From Schistocerca nitens (Eukaryota > Arthropoda > Insecta > Orthoptera > Acrididae): DNA of 64,000 nucleotides. Position 1 is the stretch's first letter. The number at the start of each line of letters is the position of its first letter. This document shows, one piece after another, positions 9,700-20,389 of this stretch. The DNA lies in NCBI RefSeq assembly GCF_023898315.1, contig NC_064622.1:179696178-179760177 (forward strand), written 5' to 3'. The position numbers were made by a program, and so were the translations under genes. The notes under the pieces were generated by a model. The model worked only from the letters and a program-made list of their open reading frames with translations. It searched no databases and was not told where the DNA came from.

Positions 9700-10460
9700 T
9701 CTCAGCTGCGTAGACTTGAGCGAGGCCTTGCGATGCCACGGAGAAGGAGAAGTTCGTTTGCATTTTTGTGGCGACGAACACACTGAAATCGTTTCTTCAA
9801 CTTCCTGAAGGTACAAGAGGGAGAACACCATACAGACCGTAGCCATGACTTTACCGGTTGAGCATGCTGTTTTGAGTTTTTTCTTCAGAGGAGGTTACCG
9901 TTTTGTTTCCGGTTCGAAGTGATGGACCCACTTTTCATCGCCATGACGATGTTCGACAAAAGATTCTCACGATCAGCCTTATACCGCGCAAATAATTCCG
10001 CCCATTTGGTCCTTCGTTGCTCTTTATGGTCTGCTGCTAGGCGACGAGAAACCCAGTTGGTACACACCTTTGAGTATCGCAACTTGTGGACATGTGTACC
10101 AGCGCCACTGACAGAGACGTCCAGTAATCGTGCAACGAGATGTCTGAGTGTGATCCGTCAGTCACCTCAAATGAGAGTGTCCACACGTTCCAACATTGCA
10201 TGCGGGAGATCGTACAGGTTTGCGTGACCTTGTGATGATGACAGGTGTCTCACCCAACGACTCACCGTGCTTTTGTTCACGGCAAGGTCGCCATAGACAT
10301 CCTGCAAGCGCTTATCTATCTGCGATGCTCAGGTTTTGCGTCGAAAGAAACTCAGTAACAGCTCTCTGCTTGGAACCCACCTCTGCCACAGACGTCATTT
10401 TTAAGGCTACGTGTTGCGCCGCCACCTATCGGAACTTCATAAAACGACAGAGGCTGGAGT

Positions 10461-11987
10461 GGGAATATTCCACGATGTTCTACAACAAATTCAGCATTTT
10501 TTCAACCGAAATTGACTAAGAAAAAATAAATTCTGCATTACTTATTGAACTCCCCTCCTACTTATGTATGAACTATAGACATGCAAAATACTGTGCTGGC
10601 TTTTACGTATTCCTGAAGAGCCACTTTTGTTTATTTAGTGGTTAATTTTCAGATATGTGCATAAGATACGTGCATAATGACAATAGTGATATTTTGAAGA
10701 AGCCACCCTGTATTGTCATCAAATTTTACGAATAAACCTAGAGTTTGTGTTGTTTCATTTTATTAATTAAAGAATAAAGTCGTATGTCATTGTATATGGA
10801 ATAAGACAACCACCTAAATGTGAGACATACTACAGAAAATTTACGTAGAATGTTCTGTTTTAAGCCTAAATGATTAGTGTACATGATTACGATAAGTGTC
10901 CTAATTATTCATGTCTTCCTTACTTCTGGCAGAGAGGGGTGAAGAGAGATATGGTAAGTAGCAAGGTAATCACATGCCACCACCAGCACCAGCACGAAAT
11001 GCAATGCTGGTAATAAAATATGCGAAATGTTCTTTTATTTAGAGCAATTATCAGTTTAAAGTCGATCTACAGAGGCAATCAGCTTTGAAAATTTAATGCG
11101 AATTAAAGCCTCGGAACACTCAAGAACAAGATTTCTCTGAACGGTACTTGTGCACGGCTAAAAAATTGAGGAAAGCTCGAATGATATTTCCACAATCTCT
11201 GTCAGGGTGCTTTTATTAACATGACGAGTTTAGAGGTCTGTAGCCAAAAATCGGTCATCGACATGATACAGTGCAGCTGGTCGTGCTTGTTGTATGTTAC
11301 TACCATTTGCACAAGTTCATACACCGGAAAGAATTGTAACCTCTATCCTTTTATGGAAGTAAAACAAATTGTTATCAAGATTTTAGAATTACATTTCAAA
11401 TGTCACATGGGAAAGTGATGGTTAATAGACCTAGCTGCGTTGCCTAAAACTAATACGTGACTCTTTTCTCTATCTAATTTTAAACGAAAGCGTTGCTTTG
11501 AAAGAACAGCAGTTCATACAATGTACTTCGTTTACTGAGTTCGTAACACACTTCGTCAGAATAGTTAGGCCCCACTATGCTCATACTAGCAGTTAAATTT
11601 AGTTCCCCTTTCACACTGAAGGATGTCATTGCTGTACCGAATTTCCTAATTAACGTATCACGATATAAAAGTACACGATAACCATGATAATTATTTAAGT
11701 ATTAATATAGCCCACCAACAGGTTATTTAATAAAACTGACGATACTGATTTGACCACTGGTTTCGATTGCAATTACGCGCACGCTTCACGAATGAACCGA
11801 TGAAGCTCTCACTGTTACCCTACCATTCGACTAGAAACTATCAAACTGATAATTCATCAACATGCGCAAACTGTTCACACACTCAAAGAAAGAAAGGAAG
11901 GAAGAAAGAAAGAAAGGAAAAAAAGATAAAACCGTTACACCATGAAGAAATCATCCGAATGAGATGAAAATCGGTAGGCGTGATGTA
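10461..11987. other. AT-rich intron, nothing coding; purine tract
   Basis: No gene or repeat recognised except a purine-rich run of GAAA/GGAA units at 11884-11930 just outside the palindromic element. Confidence 0.6.
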
Positions 11988-12130
11988 CAGTCTTAGACAA
12001 TAAAACTGACCGCCGGCCGGCCGCCACAGAGACTAAGTCCGAGTCATTCACTTAAGGTGGCCAATAAAACTGACCGCCCCTGACAACTCTAAGTCCGGCC
12101 ATATGCACAATCTGGCAACACTGTAAGATG
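11988..12130 (+). repeat. Outer left terminal repeat with two internal binding-site-like motifs
   Basis: Motif GACAATAAAACTGACCGCC at 11996-12014 recurs as GGCCAATAAAACTGACCGCC at 12059-12078. The same two motifs occur inverted at the right end (37386-37404 and about 37322-37341). A diverged version of the whole 130-bp end is found in the spacer at 23951-24078. Confidence 0.8.
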
Positions 12131-12182
12131 CGGAAGTGTTAGGAGGAAGTATTATCTACTTCCGAGACGTTGTCGGACTATG

Positions 12183-12252
12183 TGAGCCCGTGGTCTAGTG
12201 GCAAGCGTCGTGCGTTCTGAGCTTATAGTCGCCTGTTCGCGTCCAACTTTTT
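12183..12252 (+). repeat. tRNA-like module (A- and B-box) near left end
   Basis: GTGGTCTAGTGG resembles an A box and TGTTCGCGTCC a B box about 40 bases later, followed by an oligo-T run. It resembles a tRNA or SINE head but has no good cloverleaf and is unlikely to be a working tRNA. The right arm copy is split by a SINE (36996-37203). Confidence 0.6.
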
Positions 12253-14127
12253 TCTTTTTTTTTTTTTTTCTCCACAGTCGGTCTAAAGTTATGAGTCTGA
12301 CTGAACATCAAAGATAATTCGCTTAACATTCTACCCACCAGCAATAACAAGTATTCCAGAAACAATTCCGCAGGACAGATCGTGGCTGCGTCGCGATCAT
12401 AACAGCTTACGCTCGAGCGTTTCCTCGCGCTGCAGCGGCTACCGGCCACCGGCCAGGCGCCACCCGCCGCCTGAAATCCGGCACCGCTCAGGTGAACGCG
12501 GCGCGACGCTGTCAGTGTATGTATCAACTGTCATTTTCGAATTTGAAGTTCTAGTTATCATCTTGCAGTTAAGCATTGGATTTTGCATACTTGAGAATCA
12601 TGAACTACAGTTAAGCATTGTAAAATTGAGTCGCAAGTGGAAATAGGTGTAACATCTGCAACACAACGTTTACTTTTGGTATAACAGAGGGGTGAATGCA
12701 GAGGAGGCAGCTAGAAAGATTTGAATTGTGTGTGGAGCGAGTGCTTTTGGGAAAAATACGCCAGAAAAAGATATTCTTGTTTCAACAAAGATCGTTCTGG
12801 CATCAATGATTTTCCACATTAAGCAAGTCTCGACTACTGATATATGTGATAGATTACCATTTTACCATCATGCGACATTTGCATTCAACAGGCAAAGTTC
12901 AGAAGTCTGGTGTACGAGTACTACATGCTCTAATTCGAAACAACAAAAATCAACGGAGTGACTATTACTTAACATCATCAGGTCGCTCATTGAGCATACG
13001 TATGCAGTACTGTAACTGGTACGTGTTATGATGCCTTTATCATTAGCTTCCTAAGAAGAAATGAAAGGCTGAGCCCCTCCAAAAGACATAAACTCGAGCA
13101 AAGAGTAGTGTGAACATAATATTTTACATCTGATAGCTCCAAAAGTGAGTTTTGGGCTACGAATTCTACCAAAACACAGCTGGAATTTATTGCCAACAAC
13201 TGAGACACCTTTCGGTCTCAGCGTAAGAAAATCGAGCAACACAACTACATCACATGTTCTACTGCATGATAACGCACTTCTTGATTTGAGAAACAAAACT
13301 ATCCAGGAGATTGAAATTAAAGTCGTCTCTCAGGCACTTGTATTGATAGAGAAGTCCTCTCTCAAGCACTTGTCCCTCTCGTCATATATTCGTTAAGTTT
13401 TACCTTTCCCGCTCTTGATCGATCAACCGTCGACGCAATTCATTTCTAGACGAAAATACTCTTAAAACTACTCTGGTATAATTATATCGTTGAAACCAGT
13501 AGGTTTCTACTGGCGTAGAATTTGTAAACAACTTTAGCATTGTCAGATCGTTTTAGATATCGTGAAAGAAAATTCTTTTGCTGATTAATTTCTCATTGAT
13601 GATTACTGTTGCGTTTAGTAAACTATCGGAAAATCCAATTAAAATATTCACTGTACTAATACAAAATAAATTCAGCTTACTACAGAAACATCACGACGGC
13701 AGACTATCTTAATAAAGCATTAAGTATCTGTGAGACGATTGAGCGTATTTTAACACGAATTAGTAGGACATTACCGACTTTTGACTTCGAAAAGATCCGT
13801 ATTTACTTCATTTCCTGTATCATCCGCTATTATTATGAAAAGTGGCATTTCATAGATATAATTATGTATTCACAACAACAAAAAATATGTCGTCATTATG
13901 AATTTGGCAGTACCGTAAGGTTTTCGCTCTGACACTAAGGGTTACTGAAAGTAGCAAGGCGCGTTGTCTTACGATTCCCTTATTGCGTTTGTATCTGCCT
14001 GCTTGTAGCTCTGCTACAAAAGAATTAAAAATCTGGCTTTCAGCGAGTCTCGAAAGGCGAACGAAAGCAGCTTGCACCTGGTAGCCAAACATGTTTCTTG
14101 GGAACAGGCTACTTCCTAAGTGGGAAG
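12253..14127. other. Left-arm interior, no gene
   Basis: AT-rich sequence without coding motifs. Parts (about 13500-14110) are homologous, at a diverged level, to 20880-21450 in the same arm, showing an old internal direct duplication. The partner in the right arm lies at about 35161-36940. Confidence 0.6.
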
Positions 14128-15128
14128 ACATTCTTTTGTGGTTGAATTGTTGGCAAATGTCAGTCAGACGTGTGCTGTTGGTCTAAGCGTTTCGGTGTGT
14201 TGAATTTGTACCAATGATTTTTCTACAGGTTTTTTCTGTCCCAAATAGAGAGTTGAAGCCTCCCATTAGTATTTTCACGTCATCTTGGTAAATTTTGCTC
14301 ATAGTATTTTAGAGTGTGTTCCACAATTTTTCGACATTTTCGGTGTTTTCCTTATTTTCGATGTTGGTGGGGGCATGTGCATTTATGAGTGTATATTTTT
14401 TATAGGGGCTCTGAATGAGCATAGTCATAACTCGATTGTTGATGGGTGTGATTTCTTCGACAGAGTTGTTGATAGATCTGTGTTCGAGAAATGCAATGCC
14501 GAGGATTGGTGCGAGTTTCGCTACCTTTTGTTGTATTTTGAAGATGCCATGGTTTCCGTAATGCAAGTTTTAATTGTCAATTAATCGTGGTTCTTGAAGA
14601 GCAAGGATGAGAATTTTTTGGCGGACGATTTCTTTTGTGAGATTATTTAGGTTTCTTGTTTGGATCAATGTATCGATGTTTAGTTTTCAAATGAATGTTT
14701 TCTGCTTGTAGGGAAATTTACCAGAGATCTTCGATATTCTCTGCCGTGCTAACCTGGACTCCCCAGAGTGCGAAAATCCAACTGCCGCCTATCGGTGGCC
14801 AGGTTGTGTACCACCTGGGATAAAGTTACCTTTGTTTGCATAGTTCATGTTTTCTTGTGTTTCATTGGTTTGGCCTGGGTGATACCAGGACCGGACAGGA
14901 CCAGAGGGTGTTGAAGCCTTTGGAAGCAAATATTTTCAGCCAAGCTCATTGAGCTAACAGACGGTGACCAGAGTAGCGGTGATTTTCACTCAGATGTGTC
15001 TGGATTTTGGGTTCAACGGATTGAGTAGCCGTTCAGGATTGTGTTAGTATTTGGTTCACCACAAGTATTTGATTTCCACGGTACCATCCATATGGGGGAG
15101 GGTTTCCCCTATCGGCCACACGGGATTT
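14128..15128 (-). mobile_element. LINE 5' fragment with endonuclease domain (left arm)
   Basis: Read on the minus strand this gives KIQQKVAKLAPILGIAFLEH, YKKYTLINAHAPTNIENKE and, after a stop, VKILMGGFNSLFGTEK: the middle of an RTE-like LINE endonuclease (YTLINxHAPT and GDFN motifs). The upstream part (to 15128) looks like the 5' untranslated region. At least two stops occur, and GGFN replaces the usual GDFN. The right arm has the same piece at 34160-35160. Confidence 0.7.
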
Positions 15129-15145
15129 TTATTATTATTATTATT

Positions 15146-15231
15146 GTCATTATGTCATCAGCAAATCCGATATGGTGTATCTTCCCTCCACTGAAATAGA
15201 TGTGTGTTGTTCGATTCAGTATTTCCATCAC
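15146..15231 (-). mobile_element. LINE reverse-transcriptase scrap (left arm)
   Basis: On the minus strand the residues VMEILNRTTHIYFSGGKIHH then IGFADDIMTI contain the FADD catalytic box of an RTE-type reverse transcriptase. An AAT repeat (about 15129-15145) separates it from the endonuclease scrap, so an RT piece lies just before a LINE head: two copies end to end, or one rearranged copy. Confidence 0.65.
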
Positions 15232-15689
15232 ATAAACATGGTTTATAATTACGTTACATTGCTGCTAGTAGACATATTTCTCACTTTTTCTTAGACAGTT
15301 GCTAGCTGTTACCCCATCATAGGAATTTATGTGCGCAGCATTGTTGCAATACAGACGTTCAAATTATCCGATTTCTGTAATTTCATTTCGATACAAGATC
15401 GTCCTAATCGGATTCAGCCAGTCAGTCTTAATGTGGCTATCCGACTACGACGCTCATCATATGATAGACTGGGTGAACCACATTCTTAATCGGACTGTTG
15501 AATCCAGATCACTTATCTATGACAGGGAATGAATTCTTAAACACTGTGCTTATTACAAATACGTTATTTAAATATAAATATATGATCTAACGACATAACA
15601 ATGTATTTACAGGAGCAGAGACCCATCCATCATAGTAGAGCAGTGCGAGATTGATTTCAGGGCCAAGAGAGGATGAAGCTGTAGCCGTT
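15232..15689. other. Left-arm interior, nothing recognised
   Basis: AT-rich, no coding motif or known repeat. Confidence 0.5.
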
Positions 15690-15930
15690 TGTTCCACGAT
15701 CACCGAACATCAACCAGATAGAGAATATGTGGGCAGAGGTAACAAGGTCATTGCCATGTGTCCCTACAAATGCAAGCGACCTTTGGACGAATATAGAAAA
15801 CGTATGGTGGGAAGTAAACCATCACGCTACACTGTCGACGATTTAATGAAATCAATTTCCCTACGCCCTCGAGAAATCTTACGTAATGATCGTGGGTGGG
15901 TTGGTTACTAAAAGTATACTCGTCCACAAA
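15690..15930 (+). mobile_element. Tc1/mariner-superfamily transposase C-terminal scrap (left arm)
   Basis: One frame reads VPRSPNINQIENMWAEVTRS then ASDLWTNIENVWWEVN, matching the SPDLNPIENxW block around the third catalytic residue (E) plus the following helix, and ends GGLVTK. It may be debris of the element's own ancestor or an unrelated insertion. The copy in the right arm is at 33358-33598. It has two stops near 15845. Confidence 0.6.
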
Positions 15931-17562
15931 GCCCATGTGGACAGTTATCTGATAATCGGTCAAGCTTTGCTTTGTCGCAGCCCTTTAGCATACATCAAGT
16001 CCATTTACTTTCAGTCCCCTCCTTACAATTCTTGCAGTGCAAGGTAATTGAAAAATCTCATCTACTCGACGCCAACTGAGGAACTGACTGGTGCATGTGT
16101 TGTTCAACACACAGTAGTTGTCACCCTCACAGGAATCAATGACTGTGTGTGTGTGTGTGTGTGTGTTTTCGTGTTAACGCACGATGTGAATCAATACTAT
16201 TAACATTAGAGAGACAACCAACAATAAATATTGCATCAAATATGACTGTAAAGTATTTTAATGCGATGGGAAGCTACAAACTGAATTTTTACCCATCCCA
16301 CGTCCTGCGTATTCCGTTAAGTAAGATCTATTAACTCCATAGTATCGTTAGCAGAGACAGTGCGCTCTTGTTGTCGAGGCTCGCGACAAGTGCAGCGATT
16401 AGCAGTGCCCAATGCCGCCGCGATTTGTTTATGTTGGCTGAGCGTGGACATTGCAGCAGACGCTTCGCCCTAAACAGAAAGAAATCACCTTGGCCCTGAC
16501 TCCAGTGAGCGGATATCACTGCCTGCGTGTTCTTATAGTAACCAACGTGAGACTCTACTCACAGGTGCCATGGAGCAATTGCAACGGGTATCATGTCATT
16601 AGTCATCAGAATATTAACCAGTGATGAAACGTCCACTCTATTTGAATCCCAAGACAATAGGAACCTTGTCACAAAGGAATGTGAGGTGATATCAAAACTT
16701 ATCCAACATACAAAAATTAACTGCAGGGCTTTCATGTTTGCAGTAATAGCACACAAGGAAATATTATGTCTTGGAAGCGTATATTTCATTTCCTCTTCTC
16801 ATATTAACGCCCTTGTTTTAATATGAAGTGAGAAAATAAACACGAAAAACTAAAGTTCCTGAGAAGCATATAAGTCATTTCCTCGTCTCATATCACAACT
16901 TTTGTTTTAGTATTAAGTAAAAAAATAAACAGTTTAGAGTTCTGAAGCATAATATGACACCAGATTCTTATCGTAGGCGCTATCGGAAACGCCAAAAGCC
17001 GGGAGCTGTCCATTCTTTCATCCAACAGTCTGTTTCCTTTCATGTATTTATTCCTCCCGCTAGGAGATTATTATTTAAGGACTTGTGGGCATCAAGTTCT
17101 TCAGCAGAACAAGCCTTATGTTATTGTGCTAATTACCGTATGGAAAAAATGCAACAAAGACGAGTTCCGCTAGAGCAGTGAGGTTATTTGCACATGTGTG
17201 TATTCAGCAATGACTGCCAGCTGCCACAACACTTCACAGAATCCTTGCGGCAGGCAACACAACTGTGCGTGCACTTCAGACTTCATTCAGTGAGACGTCA
17301 GGAGATGGATGAAAACGTCAAATTAACGTCGCTTTCCGAGTCGTATTCAATCCAGAATGAGGTGTTATTAAGGTAGTTGGGTGATCTAGCAATTCCACTT
17401 TTATGATTCCCATATGAGTATTTCGATAGCCAAAAGAACCCGTTAGTGTGAAACTATCGGGAACTGCATTATATCAAACTGCAAGAACTTCAGACAATAC
17501 GTGGACTCTACTCTTCGCTGGGTGACCTATTACTGTTATTTAGCATTCTCCCCGTCCTAGTA
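15931..17562. other. Left-arm interior with a TG microsatellite
   Basis: A TG repeat lies at 16142-16167 and is equally long in the right arm. At 16651-16662 (AAGACAATAGG context) is the empty site of the SINE that entered the right arm. No gene seen. Confidence 0.6.
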
Positions 17563-17761
17563 AAATGGTTCAAATGGTTCTGAGCACTATTGGACTTAAC
17601 ATCTGTGGTCATCAGTCCCCTAGAACTTAGGTTACTTAGGTTTAAGTAGTTCTAAGGACATCACACACATCCATGCCCGAGTCAGGATTCGAACCTGCGA
17701 CCGTAGCAGTCGCGTGGTTCCGGACTGAGCGCCTAGAACCGCTAGACCACCGCGGCCGGCC
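17563..17761 (-). mobile_element. SINE-1 copy (left arm) with an internal micro-inversion
   Basis: An antisense SINE-1. The stretch that normally reads AACTACTTAAACCTAA... is present in reverse orientation (GGTTACTTAGGTTTAAGTAG), bounded by CTTAG and CTAAG. The right-arm copy (31314-31512) has the same inversion, so it predates arm duplication. Confidence 0.92.
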
Positions 17762-17856
17762 ACGTGCTAGTCGTAATGCAAATGGAACTTCAGAGGCGCT
17801 TTCCGCTATTCTTGACAAACATCAGTAACCTGTAATCACTGAGAGTCACAACTGCG

Positions 17857-18033
17857 TTCTAGGCGCTCAGTCAGGAACCGCGCGACTGCTACGGTCGCAG
17901 GTTCGAATCCTGCCTCGGGCATGGATGTGTGTGATGTCCTTAGGTTAGTTAGGTTTAAGTAGTTCTAAGTTCTAGTGGACTTATGACCACAGATGTTGAG
18001 TCCCATAGTGCTCAGAGCCATTTGAACCATTTG
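17857..18033 (+). mobile_element. SINE-1 copy, 5' truncated (left arm), 11-bp TSD
   Basis: Starts inside the head at TTCTAGGCGCTCAG and ends GAGCCATTTGAACCATTTG. TSD TCACAACTGCG at 17846-17856 and 18034-18044. The right arm carries the same insertion at 31042-31218. Confidence 0.95.
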
Positions 18034-18432
18034 TCACAACTGCGTGATGATAATGGTTCAGGTTGTCAGTAGTTGTGGTGGTGTTACGTTGTCAAACTGC
18101 TTACAGTAACGTTAATGGTGGCGCACATACTTTAGCGCTGACTACCTACTTAAGTAAAGATAGTGTTGTGGCGTCGTCGCTTGTCTTTATTTGGCCTCAG
18201 CTTGAGTAATCCGATTTAACGAACATGGTACTCCAATCGCGGGCTCCTAATAAAGTATGACTGCAGAGGTTATCGTGCGGATATTACATTAATTCTGCAA
18301 TGAAATGCTTAACAAATCTTACCCTCAGATATGCAGCTGGAATGACTAATTACACAGGTACTCCATGTTGCACTAAGTGATCAGTTCGCTGCAATCCTGC
18401 TTGTACTGTTCGTAAATACTCGTATACTTCAG

Positions 18433-18630
18433 AAATGGTTCTAATGGCTCTGAGCACTATGGGACTTAACTTCTGAGGTTATCAGTCCGCTAGAACTTAG
18501 AACTACTTAAACCTAACTAGCCTAAGGACCTCAGACACACCATGTCCGAGACAGGACTCGAACCTGCGACCGTAGCGGTCGCGCGGTTCCAGACTGTAGC
18601 GCCCAGAACCGCACGGCCACTCCGGCCGGC
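18433..18630 (-). mobile_element. SINE-1 copy (left arm)
   Basis: Complete antisense SINE-1 with B-box complement GGACTCGAACC. Shared with the right arm (30445-30642), so it is older than the inverted duplication or has been copied between arms. Confidence 0.93.
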
Positions 18631-18689
18631 TTGCCATATGAACCATTTGAACTATTTAACACAAAATGACATTAAAAATTTAAGTTATT

Positions 18690-20110
18690 CACGAGCAGCT
18701 AGTTGAGAATATGTATGAACATTAAATGACACGACGAACCGTCTTGTTCTGCATATGGATTCAAACCCAGCTCATGCAGACTAAGCAAAGATTTCGTGAC
18801 TGACGGAAACTAACAGTCATTCCTGATTATGCATACAGAGAGTGATATACCTCGATTTTAGACAGTATCAGTTAGCAAATATCAACTTTAAATTGCATAA
18901 CGCAAACATTTTTAACAGACTCGAATTCCTACCCAGCATCTATTGTCCCTGTTAACGAACTACGAGAGATGTTAAATATTGCTTCTTCACAAGTAACTTA
19001 CTTGAAATGCCGTGAGGTAAAGCTGTGTGTTGGACACGGATTCGAACCCGGAACCTAATCGGATTGCTATCGAAGCACAGTCAAATGTGACATATCGGAA
19101 TTTCGCGGCAGTAGCTAGATGTTTTAACTGAAATGACGAGACGAAACATTAATTTTTTCCTTCCCAGGACTCCAACCCGGCACCTATCGCTGTTATATTC
19201 TAGAGAAAACGAACGTTAAATATGGGTTTGTTGCACCAGCAGTGACATGTGAGCATGTTTGAACTGAAATAATATGACGAAGAGTTCAGCGCTCACTGGG
19301 AATAGAGCCCCACACATATCGTTGTTGACTACACACAAAGAGACGTCAGCTACCGAATTTTTCTCCACCAGCTGCTCAGAATAGCATCTTGAACTTACAG
19401 TCATCTCGCAAATAGTTCTGTGTCTCACTGGGAGTTAAAAACGTCAGATATCGTTAGTGTTGACAGCGAATGAAAATACATTAAAAATCGAAATTATTAT
19501 CCACCAACAGATATGTATTATCAAGCTCTAGCATGAGAACACCTAATTAAATCTTTAGTGCCGGGCCAGAATTCGATCCCATTCACGCGTAATATGTGAA
19601 GGTGTTGAGGAATCTGCAGTTTTGAACAAACAACAAATTGTAGCCGAGCTGTATTGCCACGAAGGGACCAAATTCCGCGTTAAGGGCGGTCTGAGTTGCA
19701 TTCCCAGTTCAGAACCAATTTTATCGACATACAGAAGCTCAAATAAAAGATGGAATAAGTGTCCTGTGACCATACATAGCGTTTGTGTCGTCACTTGAAA
19801 TAAATAACTAGTATAAGAAAGGTTACTGGTGATAGAGTTTCTACATGTCGCCACTCCAGACTTTATTGTGGTTCAACCTACCGTCTACTTGGTAAAGAAG
19901 GAATATCATCTTTAATGTGAATTTCCAGACCACGCAGCCAATATATCTCCTTCACTTGGTGTAGCCAGGAGAGAATGGAATCTGTCTCTCCCTATCTAAA
20001 ATCATTGACAGAAGTGGGAATCGAACCCAGACCATAGGTATAACAACCTACCATCCGTCCAACAGACCACGAAATCCTCTTCTCTGCGAGTCATTTTTCT
20101 ATCGTAACGC
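18690..20110 (-). repeat. Array of diverged tRNA-like (B-box) modules, block A (left arm)
   Basis: Successive units of roughly 120-140 bp each carry a minus-strand B-box-like core at about 18770, 18930, 19035, 19170, 19305, 19570 and 20010 (e.g. GATTCGAACCC, GACTCCAACCC, GAATCGAACCC). Between them recur TGAACTGAAATGA-type and CACCAGCAGC-type segments. The last unit (about 19990-20090) also has an A-box-like GTGGTCTGTTGG at the right distance. Units are too diverged for a satellite. A homologous block lies at 22440-23460. None looks like an intact tRNA. Confidence 0.6.
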
Positions 20111-20389
20111 AGTTGCGCCACACTGGATGAAAATTCTGACACACAGGCTCCCTGTAGTAATTTGCAGCATGTTCAGTAAATTCATTTACTTGGTTGACCG
20201 AATCACCATGAACTAGCTGCCTCGCCTACCCAGTGCATACATTCGACTATTTTGTAATCACAGAAATAAAATCACGTAACTGCCACCTACACACAACTGC
20301 CAACAGTGTAGGAGGCAGAAGTTTAAATAGGAAGTGTTCCTTTCCACTTGAGCTTTCTATTGCGCTATCTGTTACTAGAAAACGTCGTT
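20111..20389. other. Left-arm interior, nothing recognised
   Basis: No coding motif. Confidence 0.5.

Larger units (their letters stand above)
8850..10460 (-). mobile_element. mariner transposon relic interrupted by three SINEs
   Basis: Minus-strand reading from about 10400 begins MTSVAEVGSKQRAVTEFLST, then RLQDVYGDLAVNKSTVSRWV (helix-turn-helix), RHLVARLLDVSVSGAG, then at about 10080 KVCTNWVSRRLAADHKEQRR and the decayed first catalytic region. After the SINE pair at 9311-9699 the reading resumes with IPSIFQLFGPMKFAHRAKQY (mariner SxFHLFGPMK) at about 9270. The C-terminal end after the SINE-2 tail is near 8870-8960. CACCCTGTA near 10697 may mark the outer end. Several frameshifts and stops make it long dead. 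Confidence 0.75.

Noticed and set aside
12183-12252. A functional tRNA gene at the palindrome end
   Set aside because: The B box departs from consensus (TGTTCGCGTCC) and the cloverleaf arms do not pair.
19990-20100. A functional tRNA gene on the minus strand
   Set aside because: A- and B-box-like words are present, but I could not fold acceptor and anticodon stems.
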